Positions 22,694 to 32,437 of a stretch of 64,000 bases of DNA are shown piece by piece. The stretch is from NCBI GenBank assembly GCA_907164885.2, contig OU015501.1:64660693-64724692 (forward strand), in the 5' to 3' direction. Every line of letters starts with the position of its first letter. The first letter of the stretch is position 1. Made by a program: the position numbers and the translations under genes. Below the pieces are notes generated by a model. The model had not been told where the DNA came from, searched no databases, and saw only the letters and a list, made by a program, of their open reading frames with translations. Origin of the DNA: Dolomedes plantarius. Lineage: Eukaryota > Arthropoda > Arachnida > Araneae > Dolomedidae.

Positions 22694-23636
22694 AAAGATA
22701 ATGCCAAAATTTGAAACAATAAAACAATTCAATGTGTCAGTGAAATAAGTAATGGAAACCATGTGTGATTACTATGGCCTTTTTAAAAGCATGAATATTT
22801 TTTTAAAAGTAACGTTTTGCTTTTATAGACATTACATTAATATTTTTCTAAATAAGTGTGATTTGTTTATTTTAACTAAAGTCCGTCAGTTAAAAATTGT
22901 TTTTCTTTCATTCCAATGTGTATTATAAGAATATCCTACTGTAAAATTAATATGATGAAAATCGCGAAATTCCACAAAATCAGTTTTTCTGTTATGGCAT
23001 CTAAAAATTAGAAATACTTAGAATATATAAGTTTTCTGTCAAAATATCATATTTTGAATATTTTATTTACAGAAAATATACATTATTTTAATATACTATA
23101 AAAGAAATTAGCAAAAAATACAAATATAATCACTTTTTCATAAAAATATCCATTTTGAAGCCCTTTGCGGCACTTGAAAATATTTTAGTAGAGAAAAAAG
23201 ATTTTATATTCTTAATTTTAATTTTAAAAGACAACTTTTGAAAACTAGAGCATATTGAATTTCCGAAAAAGTTTTTTTTAGTTCCACCGTGATGTGCGAG
23301 TGTCTTTTAAGTGCCTCGTCCTTAAGTGCCTTTATGTGTACTATTTTTATGAAGTAAAACGTATTATATAATCAGTTTGGCAGGTCTTCTGACTAAAAGG
23401 AATGTTTAAATTACATATTTTGCTGCTTTTTTGTACTACAAGTGTATCCAATTTCAAAATAATTGCGAAATTTGTCAAAAATTTAATAAAAACCAAAAGT
23501 TTGCCCTTCTTGCACGAACTGAAAACATGCACCGATTACGCTAATATTTAATTTCCGTCTTTATTTTGTTAAAAGGCAACTTTTGAAAACTAGAGCATAT
23601 TGAAATTCAAAAAAAAGTTTTTTTCGTTCCACCCTA
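22560..23636 (-). repeat. Right TIR of long-TIR transposon
   Basis: Inverse of 9799-10679 plus 21575-21765. It starts within the transposase gene, includes its stop codon and ends CGTTCCACCCTA. An internal copy of the tip lies at about 23223-23292. About 1.08 kb long. Confidence 0.88.
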
Positions 23637-23644
23637 CTGTGCAG

Positions 23645-23895
23645 TGGCTCAGTATAATAAGCTCCATAGCAAACAATGGTCCGCTACCAAAGCCACAGTC
23701 GCACAGGCGAGCCACAAGAAGCGAGGGTAGGCGCCTGGAGTGGCCCTCTCAGGCGACAGTCAAGACCTGTAGCCACAGCTGTGGCTCAGTGTAATAAGCT
23801 CCGTATGATTGAATGTATCGCTTAGAGTGGCTTGTCTGAGCGTCTGAAGCTGTGGCGCGCGTTCGTCACTTGAGTGGCTCTGTATGATAAGGTCC
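23645..23895 (+). repeat. Right part of Harbinger-like shell with three terminal-like motifs
   Basis: GTGGCTCAGTATAATAAGCT, GTGGCTCAGTGTAATAAGCT and GTGGCTCTGTATGATAAGGT recur at about 23644, 23775 and 23872. The last forms the right terminus. The repetition suggests either subterminal repeats or remnants of successive end captures. Confidence 0.6.
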
Positions 23896-23898
23896 AAA

Positions 23899-24198
23899 AT
23901 TCTGGTAACTATTATGGGTTCTTAAGAGTTGCACAAATAATCAATCCAGCAGTGACAGAAAATTGACGCTTTTGTTCACTTTAAGATGACATCAAAGAAC
24001 ATAGTAAGCTGGCCGATATTAACCGGACAGTGCAGACCTAGAGAAAAGCATCGATGCCATCATGAATGATCCCATGACCCTTCTTCAAATACAGAGGGAA
24101 ATGAATTTGAAGTATATGCTTTTTTGAAAGGCGAATGAGCCAAAACTTAGACCACTTGAACTACATTTTAAAATTAGTATTCTATATAAGGGGCAATA
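23899..24198. other. Unassigned flank between Harbinger shell and MLE-1
   Basis: No gene or repeat recognised. Confidence 0.4.
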
Positions 24199-24333
24199 TA
24201 CAGAAGGTCGTTCGAACTTTATGGAAACAAATTTATTTTTGTCGTTTGCATTTTGAGATAAAAAGTTGGCAATTTCAGAATAATCTTCTGCTACTGTTTT
24301 CTTTTGATTGGAATGTAAAATAAAAGATTTATT

Positions 24334-24873
24334 TTGAAAATGGCTCCTAAAATTGATAGATGGCTTGAAGGTTACGTAACTGCGCTTTCCGGGGAGAAAT
24401 ATTCGTATCAACAAATTATAAAGCGGTGTAAAAATCACGGATATGGCGTTTCAAAAAAATGTATTTATAATATATTAAATTTGAAAGGAAAAATGCGTCT
24501 AACTGAAAGTAAAAATGAAAACATGACAGCGAAACCTCATCCTAAGACTGTTCGAACGCAGATAAATATCAAGAATGTAAAGTCTCTGATCCTAAAAGAA
24601 AATCCACCGACTCAAAGATTTATTGCATCGAAACTAGGAATGTCGTCTGGCACTGTAAGTAAAATCATTCATAAAGATTTGAAGTTACAAAGGTTGTTTA
24701 AACTTAAAGTTCATCTGCTTTTGCGAAAGCATATTGCTGAAAGAAAAACAAATTATAGAAAATTATATGAAAAACATCTAGCTGCTGAAAAATAGAAATT
24801 TGTGGTAACACTCGATGAGGCATGTGTGTATTTTAGTGACTGTAATAAAAAAGATCAATTTTCTGTTGCACAA
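24334..24873 (+). pseudogene. MLE-1 transposase, N-terminal part
   Basis: ATG at 24340 (MAPKIDRWLEGYVTALSGEK) starts a helix-turn-helix DNA-binding region (SYQQIIKRCKNHGYGVSKKC, then LKENPPTQRFIASKLGMSSG). A stop codon at 24793-24795 precedes the segment with the first catalytic Asp (FVVTLDEACVYFSDCNKK), so the copy is inactive even apart from the Gypsy-2 insertion that follows at 24874. Closest in the window is MLE-2 (41399 onward), which has the same order of motifs. Confidence 0.8.
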
Positions 24874-24904
24874 TGTCATAGGGACATGTTGATAAAACCA
24901 TTCG

Positions 24905-25156
24905 ATAATCGAAGAACAAGCAAATGAAATACTAAAATTAAAATCGATGATACAGATGTTAAAAAATGAATTGGCGGAAGTCACAGACAATCAAAACGAT
25001 CAGCAATTAAAATTACAAGAATTAGTATCCAAAAATACACATTTACAATCACAATTGATAGCGATGCAACAAGATATCCACATTAAATGTGGCGAAAATG
25101 AAAGATTAAGGGAAGAATTAGATACGATAACGAAGGTTACACAAATAAAATTATGA
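24905..25156 (+). pseudogene. gag: Gypsy-2 gag fragment, coiled coil
   Basis: A frame of about 80 codons with heptad-like Leu/Ile/Met spacing (EILKLKSMIQMLKNELAEV, then QLKLQELVSKNTHLQSQLIA and ENERLREELDTI). Predicted to be a coiled coil. It directly follows the remnant of the 5' LTR, so gag N-terminal sequence is deleted. Gag identity is inferred from position, not from a family motif. Confidence 0.4.
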
Positions 25157-25353
25157 GAGTTAAGTGAGCAGGATGATCACGATGTTAAGGAGTGCGTCAT
25201 ATTTAAACAATTTAAATAAAGTAGAAATGGTGAAAATAGACCACAAAAGCGGGCAAAAGGGCATAAACGCAGGATAATTATTATACGAAATCAAAATAAG
25301 CGAATATTGGGAGTCCCGATGATGTACAGGATTTAAGGCAACAAAATTGTCCG

Positions 25354-25791
25354 ATGAGTGAGACTAACACGGTTTATCTGGGTACCATAGTGGCGGCAGA
25401 TGATTATCAAGATTATCAACAAGTAATTAAAAGCGATAGACAAAAATACGGCGGACGAAATAGAGATTTGACTCAATATAATTATTACGATCGAAGAAAT
25501 AGGTTAAATTTGCGACACAATTAATACGAGAGAAGGACAACGGGGAAGTTTAGAAATCAGGTACAATATAGGCATTATTATAATAATTATTATTGGAGAG
25601 TTGGAGATTTAGCAACTTTACGTAATTTAATGTCTCTTAGTGCTTTGAGGACAGAATTTACAGGGGTGTTTGAGATAGTGCTAATTTTCCCCGATCAAAA
25701 TGTGTTATTGAGATATTTAAGCAATCCAAAGGGGGTTATAAAGAGCAATTTAAACAAATTACAGAAAGCACGCGTGGTTGCATATAATTAA
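25354..25791 (+). pseudogene. Gypsy-2 gag C-terminus fused to integrase C-terminal domain
   Basis: From ATG 25354 the frame encodes an Arg/Tyr/Asn-rich segment (KYGGRNRDLTQYNYYDRRNR) like a nucleocapsid end. It has one stop (25522-25524), then continues in the same frame into VGDLATLRNLMSLSALRTEF, the integrase tail pattern also present in Gypsy-1 (VGDKVYMKIF and FSGPYRI), and stops at 25789-25791. About 4 kb of pol that should lie between is absent. The frame is retained across the junction. Confidence 0.65.
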
Positions 25792-28660
25792 ATAAAGAAA
25801 ATCATGAATTAATGGGTGACATAATAAATAAATAAATAATTAATAATGATAATAATAATAATAATAATAAGCAAATAAATTTTTTTTTAAAATATCGAGC
25901 AAGTGAAGTTGGGCATGCATGAATGAGTCACAAGTAATAAGTACAGTAATTCAATACGTGGAAGGTAAAATGCGAATTAATGTCAGTGGAAATAATTAAA
26001 ATCTTCCATAACAGAAACGCATTAATACAATCAATTGAAAAACCCCAGATCAATTATGAAGATACACGTGGATAAATTAAGATTCGTAGGGAGTTAGATG
26101 GAGATGATAAGTTGCACAGTTAAAAAAAAGATTTTTAAAAAAATGAATAATTAATGTAAAAAAATATGAGAAGCTGTGAATGAATAAGATAGTACAATGA
26201 ATTACAAGATAAAATCACAAAGCAAATGAAGCACGAGTAAAAAGTAAATAACGTAATTAGGAGGCAATAACAATAAAATAATAATAAGCGAGGTATGAAA
26301 AGAATAATAGAAGGTAATACATTACTATACGACACGATAAAATAGTGACAAATCAAAAGAACATAAGAGCGATATAAAGATGGATTGTATGATATGTACA
26401 ACAAAGTGTGTTAGGTGTGTCATAAAAATGAATAGTAAAACAAATAACCAATAAAAGTTTAAATACATACCTGTAGAGTATACGAATATTAAGGTGATGG
26501 ATGAGCGTAGATAAAACAAAATATTAAAGCCATCATAGTTCATCAATATCACAGCGGTAGCAAATTACGCACAGCGTTGAGCATTAAAAGAGTAAAAGAC
26601 AATATGAGTAATTAAATAAATAATAAAAAATAAACAGCATTAATAATCAACGAAATTAAATATCCAGCAAAGAGGTAGCTAAAAAAATTAAGTTATGATG
26701 AGGGTCAAAAATTCATAGGGAAGGAAGAGTTCACGGCATTGATTGAATAACAATTAATAAAAGTAAATAAATAAATAAATAATTGATTGATTAACTAAGT
26801 AATTAGTTAATGAACGAATAAAAAATGATTATAATAAAATAAACAATAAAAGTGTGGAGAAGAGAATGAGCAACATATTAATTAATGCCAATAAGTTAGG
26901 CCATGCGAGAAGTTGAAGTTAAAGATCTAATGAAATACAAAGTGTAGTCAATCGATAAAATAAAGACAAATAATTAGATACGTAAATAAAACTTAGAGGT
27001 ACACGGTACGAAAAGAAGGCAAAAAAAGGAATAAATAAATAAAAAGTGTGGATTTAGTTAATCAATAAATAATAAATAGTCATCGACGAGCGAACGCCTT
27101 ACAAACAAAAGATTACAAGCAACAGATTAGCTATTACGAGTGTACGAAAGTTAAAGCAATTAAACAAACACATAATAAGGACAAGAATTTCACTTAGAAT
27201 ATGATGATAGCAGAATAAAAAAGCAACATGAAACAAAAAATTAAATAAAAATCGTCATTAAATAGTTACGACAACGGGGAAGAACGATGGTTATAAATTA
27301 CTCCAATGGCCGCCTTTGTAATGCAATAAATCTGTAGACATGTGCTCATCAATTCGACGGCCGAAAAGGAGAGGAACTATTACCAATGTAGAGAACGGAA
27401 ACTCGATTCTTGAAAGATACAGTGCGCACAAAAGGATGAGATTCAGCGAGGGTAGTCATTAGCGATATTTACGAGCGTTAACTACGTCATCAATAGCGAG
27501 GGGAAATAAATAGCCGTAAAAAACTGGTTTTTTGGGGGGAGCCGAACGAAACTCGAATCTCAGTGCGATGTTTGGAACACGTCCCAGACCAAGTTTAAAG
27601 GGACACACGCAATATGCGGTCCTGAACAAATTTGACACACAAAATAAGGGAAGGGAGAAATAGGTGAGATTTAATGTGGTGTTGTAGTGAAACAGTTTTC
27701 AGGTAAATAAGACAGAGGAATTAAATGAATAATACAATTAGCATATCTTTGCAATACTAATTAAATTAGTAGGTATTTGGACGAATTAGTAACATTGTGT
27801 GATTCTTGAGAAGCAATGATGTGTAACAAAATATGAATTGGAAATGTTATCCATACGTGCAAAATGAACACATGGTAAAGGTTATAGACTTTCCATTATG
27901 TGTGTGGACAGTTATGAACAGTGGTGACACACGTGACGCAAAGATATCTTCATAGATAATAAAAGATATGACTATGTGCGAAAAATCATCAGAGATTTTA
28001 TCATACGGATAATCTTAATATGAAAATGAACAATCTATGCAAACGTCATAATATAATTTTCAGAAGTATTATTCTTATTGAGCAACGAAGCTGATATCTT
28101 GTCAAACAAAATTTAGTGTATAATGAACGTGTGTTTTATTTTATGCAATTTTTTTGCATGCTAATTATTATTTGCAATTATTATGAAATGTATATGAATG
28201 TAAGTTGTATAATATTGTTAATGTCGTATAATATTGATCGTATAATATGGTCATAGGTAAATTTACTTGATAATTATTATTTGGTGGTATTTTGATGTGT
28301 GTGTATGTTATTATGTTGGTAATTGTTTATACTAAGGCGTTGGTACTTAGAAGGTTAATCCCTAATGGTAAGAATATGCTGTAATATTATGTTAAACCTA
28401 AAGATGGTTAGCGAAATTGAAGAGGTGAGGTCACTAACTGCACCATGAGTTATGTCGATAATTAATTAAATGAAAATGTTGTCGATGCAATAAGGAATCA
28501 TATAAATGTAGATGATATGTACCGCTGAGGTGACGATGAGGAGCTAATGATAGGTGTATGAAGGGGAACGGAAAATGAGAGGTACAAGATGATAGCACGG
28601 AAGTCGAAGATCGAAGTAATAGATGGTGAGAGGAGGAGGAGAGACGACAGTAATTTTTTT
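25792..28660 (+). other. Gypsy-2 long A-rich spacer
   Basis: About 2.9 kb, A-rich, many AATAAATAAAT tracts, an AAT microsatellite at about 25846-25871, no env-like frame. ACTGGTTTTTTGGGGGGAGC at about 27522-27542 resembles the motif in the Gypsy-1 spacer, and TTATGTTGGTAAT occurs near the 3' end of both spacers. Confidence 0.65.
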
Positions 28661-28678
28661 TGAGAGAGAGGGGGAGAA
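28661..28678 (+). promoter_or_regulatory. Polypurine tract of Gypsy-2
   Basis: GAGAGAGAGGGGGAGAA immediately precedes the 3' LTR start TGTCATAGGG at 28679. Confidence 0.8.
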
Positions 28679-28900
28679 TGTCATAGGGATATGACAGTAG
28701 TGTCACGGCCAGGGGCAGGAGAATTGAAAATTACAGGACGAAGTAAAATAATTGCTAAATGTAAGAAAGAAACAGGGCAAATGACGGGCAATAAAAAGAA
28801 AAGGAAAGAAAGCCAGCAATATACCGAAACGAAATTTAGAGATTGTGTTTGTAGCAAGAAATATAAGATAAAAGTTGAAGACAGTGAGTTGCACGAGGGC

Positions 28901-28907
28901 TATAAAA
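28901..28907 (+). promoter_or_regulatory. TATA box in Gypsy-2 LTR
   Basis: TATAAAA in a GC-richer context (GGGC before, CAGGCCACC after), about 220 bp into the LTR; a plausible core promoter. Confidence 0.45.
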
Positions 28908-29619
28908 CAGGCCACCCTGCTTGTAGCCGAAGCATGGGAAAAAGTTAAATTTGAGGGAGAATTTTATAAATCCCGTCCTCGATGCGCATTAGTAAAAAGG
29001 GGTTTGAGAAGAGGCAGCCACGGACGAATGCGATGGCATGGTAATAATATGACCAATGGAAATTATAAGAGGCGGAGTCAACATTAATAAGAAAATAATA
29101 TGAAATAAGAAAGGAAGACACATATACCTAAGAAGGAGAGTTAGTTAGAAGTTTTTGAGATATAGAAGTGGTGTCAAGGCACATATACCTATGAGGAGAG
29201 TGAGTTAGAAGTTTGGAGATAGAAGTAGTGACAAGCGCCCAGTGTCCCGTGCCGAGGGTCTGCAAGGAGTGAAAGAGTTAGAGAACCGATGATGACAGTG
29301 CCCCAGTGTCCCGTGAAGAGTGTCTGCCATGATTGACGGAGCCCTATACCAGATGAAGAAAGTGCCCTAGTTCCGTGCGATGATAAATACAACGAAGTTC
29401 GTCATTACGACTGCCAGCTGCCCATAGTGATCCAACAGTCATCTTTCGAGGTACCGACGTTGCGTTTCCTTTTTATATTACTATCATTGCTTCTCAGTGT
29501 GTAGCCTTAATAATTAATATAGAGCGCGATGAGTATATTGTTTGAGTATAAGATGTTAAGGAGATGACCGATAATTCGTAAAAAACAATTTAATTAATAT
29601 GAGGTTATGCTTATATATA

Positions 29620-30838
29620 CACTGAAGTGCCACTGAATTAGGGATATCTACCTAGTAACGAGTTGGGTCTCCTCTTGCCTTGATAACGGATGCCACACGG
29701 TGAGGCATAGCTTCAACAAGTTTCTGGAAACGTTCCACGGGAATGGCTTGCCAAATATTGGCTAAAGCTGTCCATAATTCAGTAAGGTTCTTTGGTGCTG
29801 TGTGATGGCCTTTCACGCCTTGTTCCAAAACATCCCAAAGATGGTCAATAGGATTTAAGTCTGGGCTTCTAGGTGGCCAATTCATGACACAGAAGCTAGA
29901 GGAATGCTCATCCAAACAGCCAGTAGCCAACCCGGACTTATGAGAGGTACAGTTGTCTTGCTGGAAAACTCCATTACCGTGCGGATAACAGAACAGCATA
30001 AACGGATGGAGGTGATCACCCAGCAACTCTACGTACCGAATAGCATTGAGGGAGGTTGGTACGCGCACCAAAGATCTCAAACTGTGCCACGAAAAAACAC
30101 CCCAGACCATGATTGATATACCATGCCCTTGTACAGTTCCAGCCAGTCATGCAGGATCCATGGCTTTATGAGCCTGACGCCATATTCTCAGCCTCCCGTC
30201 GGCATTAAGTAGTCGGAATCGAGACTCATCACTCCATGCTACTCCTTTCCAGTCCTCTACACTCCAGTCTCTGTGCTCTCTTGCCCAGGCAAGACGTACA
30301 GCCCGATGGCAAGTATAGAGCGATGGTACTCTCGTAGGTCGACGACTCCCGAAACCGATGTGGTGAAGCGAGCGTTGCACAGTCCGTTTACTGACTGTAC
30401 GACTGGCCCCATCATTAAACTGGGTGGTAATTTGAGCTAATGTTTGGCTTCGCTGGCTACGTACAATACGCCTGAGCCGTCTCTCACCACGCACTGTCAA
30501 GGCTAATTGTCCTTTGCAGTTTGCCCGATCGCTAGTTTTTTTCCACCATCCATGTATTCTTGGTATACTCTTGACACTGTCGACCTTGAAAATCCTAGCT
30601 GTCTGACGATTTCGGAAATTGAATGGCCCATGCGTCGCTCACCTACGATTTGTCCACGATCGAAGGCGTCTAAATCAGGCAGTTTACCCATACTGGCAAT
30701 TCCAACAACTAATTCAGAACAACCAAAGTACGCGCTATATATGCAGTTACCACAGCGCCCTCACTTGCGCATACATGATGCGCAGCGCTACACAATTTGC
30801 ATAGGCTTTGCTATCCCTAATTCAGTGGCACTTCAGTG
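29620..30838 (-). mobile_element. Tc1-A: Tc1-like transposon inside Gypsy-2 LTR
   Basis: TIRs CACTGAAGTGCCACTGAATT and inverse, about 27 bp, essentially perfect; 1219 bp. TA lies on the left (29618-29619), but the right flank reads AA, so the TSD has mutated or is imperfect. It encodes a Tc1 transposase on the minus strand. Confidence 0.88.
29652..30691 (-). pseudogene. Tc1-A transposase, three frames
   Basis: N-terminal DNA-binding part at 30691-30503 (MGKLPDLDAFDRGQIVGERR, then a helix-turn-helix), middle at 30500-30147 with the first catalytic Asp (VAWSDESRFRLL), C-terminal part at 30110-29652 with the second Asp (VFQQDNCTSHKS). Two frameshifts separate the parts. At the third catalytic site the usual Glu of NPIE is Asp (SPDLNPIDHLWDVL), which should impair cleavage even without the frameshifts. 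It ends GDPTRY at the usual Tc1 C-terminus. Confidence 0.85.
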
Positions 30839-31313
30839 AATGAACTAATTTAGTAGTAATGAAGTTGAGAGTAATTTGTGTAGATGAAGTACGGAAGATT
30901 GTAATAATCATTGAATGAATTAAATATAGGTGTTGTGGTGAATTAATTTAGTAGGAATGAAGTTGAGAGTAATATGTGTAGATGAAGTACGAAATATTGT
31001 CATAATAATTGAATGAGTTAAATATATGTGTCGTAGAGAATTAATTTAGTAGTAAAGAAGTTGTGAATAATGTGTAAATGCCGGAGGAAATATTTAGTAA
31101 CTTGTAGCGTATTATTTATGTGTTTTAATAATCAATAAATTAATTTGTCAGTATAAACCAGAGTTGCTTCCGTTATTTGGGAATCACAATCAATCAATGT
31201 ACTAACCACAATCATTAAACAAAATTACCAAAACCATAATCATCATCATTAATAGTAGTAATATAATAATAACCCCTAATTAATCAACTTAATTTTCTCA
31301 CTACCACACACAA

Positions 31314-31860
31314 CTAACGGGAATGACCTACGAAATTGCTCCACCAGTGTACAGAAAAGTTACCGAAGGTATTTATGATAGTTGCAGGATTTTGTTACAA
31401 CGGCAAGTTAAAAATCAAAAAAGTCTCAAGTAAAGCCAAAATTAATTCTCTCTACTATCAGCAAAAAATTTTAGAACCAATTTTCGAAGAAGAAATTGCA
31501 TCCTTTTATGGTTAGGTGTTAATAAAATTGAGCTTCATATGGACAAAGTCTCTAGTCACACGTCTAATTTACTGCCGCGTATATAGCAAAGAAAGTATCA
31601 CAAACAGAAATAAAGTGTATCCCGTTTAATGAAATAGCTGTAAAATCACCTGACGCGTCTCCAATGGACTTTTGTGCTTTTGGTTTATTTAAACGAGCCT
31701 TGGGAAAACGGCATCCAAGAACACTGAACCGACTTTGGAAAACGGTCCAAGAGGAATGTGGTAAAATTGAAATGACAGTACAAAGGAGAAATTAACTTTC
31801 ATGGAAAATTCGAGCTGGACCTATTGTCAGGAACTATGGCTATCAGATAGAAGCAAATCT
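31314..31860 (+). pseudogene. MLE-1 transposase, C-terminal part
   Basis: Resumes after the Gypsy-2 TSD (LTGMTYEIAPPVYRK). After a frameshift it reads FMIVAGFCYNGKLKIKKV, and further on SPDASPMDFCAFGLFKRALG with the last catalytic Asp. Several frame changes and stops occur. The segment ends before the right TIR at 31907-31934. Confidence 0.75.
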
Positions 31861-31946
31861 CCGCACAAAATGCGGCATTTATACATACAACTTAACTATC
31901 AAAATCGTTTCCATAAAGTGCGAACGACCTTCTGTATTAGTTGCAG

Positions 31947-32111
31947 AACGATGAGCAGGGCTCAAGTTTTAGAGTTAAGCGTAGCCCTAAAGCAAATTAA
32001 ATGTAGACTATTTATTCATGGAGAGTTACAAGCACGTGGAACAGAAATTTTGCTTCAAAGAAAATTCCAGAATACATTTTCGTTCATGGTGGACAAATAT
32101 TCATTTGTGAG
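31947..32111 (+). CDS. Candidate host exon A
   Basis: A 165-bp island left between MLE-1 (ends 31934) and Tc1-B (starts 32129). It starts after TTAGTTGCAG and ends at GAG followed by GTAAGT, a strong 5' splice consensus. The frame is open throughout (SRAQVLELSVALKQIKCRLF, then GELQARGTEILLQRKFQNTF). One base precedes the first full codon and two follow the last. I do not recognise the protein. Phase fits exon B at 35550. An internal Met at 31951 could be a start. It could also be a chance opening or another unrecognised repeat. Confidence 0.3.
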
Positions 32112-32289
32112 GTAAGTACATAGTACTACACTGGTGTAAGAAATTAAGAGAATCTGAAGACTTGGTCGATTATCTCTAGAACTACTGTACCGATTTTAAT
32201 GAAATTTGATATCTACATACACTGATACAATAAAAAACAAATAACCATTCTATAATTGTAATACACACGCTTGATCGTGATTTCATACT

Positions 32290-32437
32290 TGAAATAAGGC
32301 AGTTTATCATTTCCTATGGCAATTGGTTCCACTCGTTCAGCAACGCTGTTTTCATTCCCTGGATGGTTCTCGGAGGGGGGGTTGCGAATTGCAATTGCCC
32401 TCCCCAGAGGGTCCCAGACATGCTCTATAGGATTAAG
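32290..32437 (-). pseudogene. Tc1-B transposase, C-terminal part
   Basis: The minus strand reads TLNPIEHVWDPLGRAIAIRN just left of the solo LTR, giving the third catalytic residue (Glu of NPIE). The rest to the TIR is degenerate. Confidence 0.7.

Larger units (their letters stand above)
9799..23636 (+). mobile_element. Long-TIR DNA transposon (about 2.9 kb without insert), 8-bp TSD
   Basis: Ends are TAGGGTGGAACG at the left and its exact inverse CGTTCCACCCTA at the right, immediately flanked by the 8-bp direct repeat CTGTGCAG (9791-9798 and 23637-23644). An 8-bp duplication and a TAGGG tip fit hAT-type (or other 8-bp TSD) transposons, but the encoded protein is not a canonical hAT transposase that I recognise. 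TIRs exceed 1 kb: left arm 9799-10679 continues at 21575-about 21765 after the Gypsy-1 insert, and the right arm is about 22560-23636. The right arm includes the 3' end of the transposase gene, so the left arm carries that coding end in antisense. Confidence 0.85.
8291..23895 (+). mobile_element. PIF/Harbinger-like DNA transposon, outermost shell of nested stack
   Basis: The left end GGGCCTTATAGTACAGAGCC and the inverse of the right end GGACCTTATCATACAGAGCC match over about 46 bp with roughly seven differences, and CAGACGC recurs just inside. AAA flanks both ends, a possible 3-bp duplication within the poly(A) tail on the left. Only the N-terminal part of a Harbinger nuclease is left (8445-8650). 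Own sequence is 8291-9790 and about 23645-23895; the rest is the inserted long-TIR element. Assignment of the two ends to one element rests on TIR similarity. Confidence 0.6.
24874..31308 (+). mobile_element. Gypsy-2: LTR retrotransposon with gag-to-integrase deletion
   Basis: 5-bp TSD CACAA (24869-24873, 31309-31313) in the MLE-1 transposase; deleting the insert and one TSD copy restores the local frame. The 5' LTR is reduced to its first about 15 bp (TGTCATAGGGACATG), matching the 3' LTR start at 28679. Internal sequence has gag pieces joined to the integrase tail, then an A-rich spacer, PPT and a 3' LTR that is interrupted by Tc1-A. PR, RT, RNase H and the integrase core are gone. Confidence 0.85.
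28679..31308 (+). repeat. Gypsy-2 3' LTR, split by Tc1-A
   Basis: TGTCATAGGG...CTACCACA. It is about 1.41 kb after removing Tc1-A (29620-30838). It has a TATA box TATAAAA at 28901-28907 and AATAAA at 31134-31139. A TG...CA border, the PPT before it and TSD CACAA after it fix the limits. Confidence 0.82.
24201..31934 (+). mobile_element. MLE-1: mariner-like element split by Gypsy-2
   Basis: TIRs CAGAAGGTCGTTCGAACTTT and the inverse of CCATAAAGTGCGAACGACCT match over 28 bp with one difference; TA is duplicated outside (24199-24200, 31935-31936). The transposase is in two pieces (24334-24873 and 31314-31860) separated by Gypsy-2 (24874-31308 plus TSD). Without the insert it is about 1.3 kb, a normal mariner length. 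Confidence 0.88.

Noticed and set aside
24000..24130. A possible exon between the Harbinger shell and MLE-1
   Set aside because: Acceptor- and donor-like signals exist, but all three frames contain stops between them.
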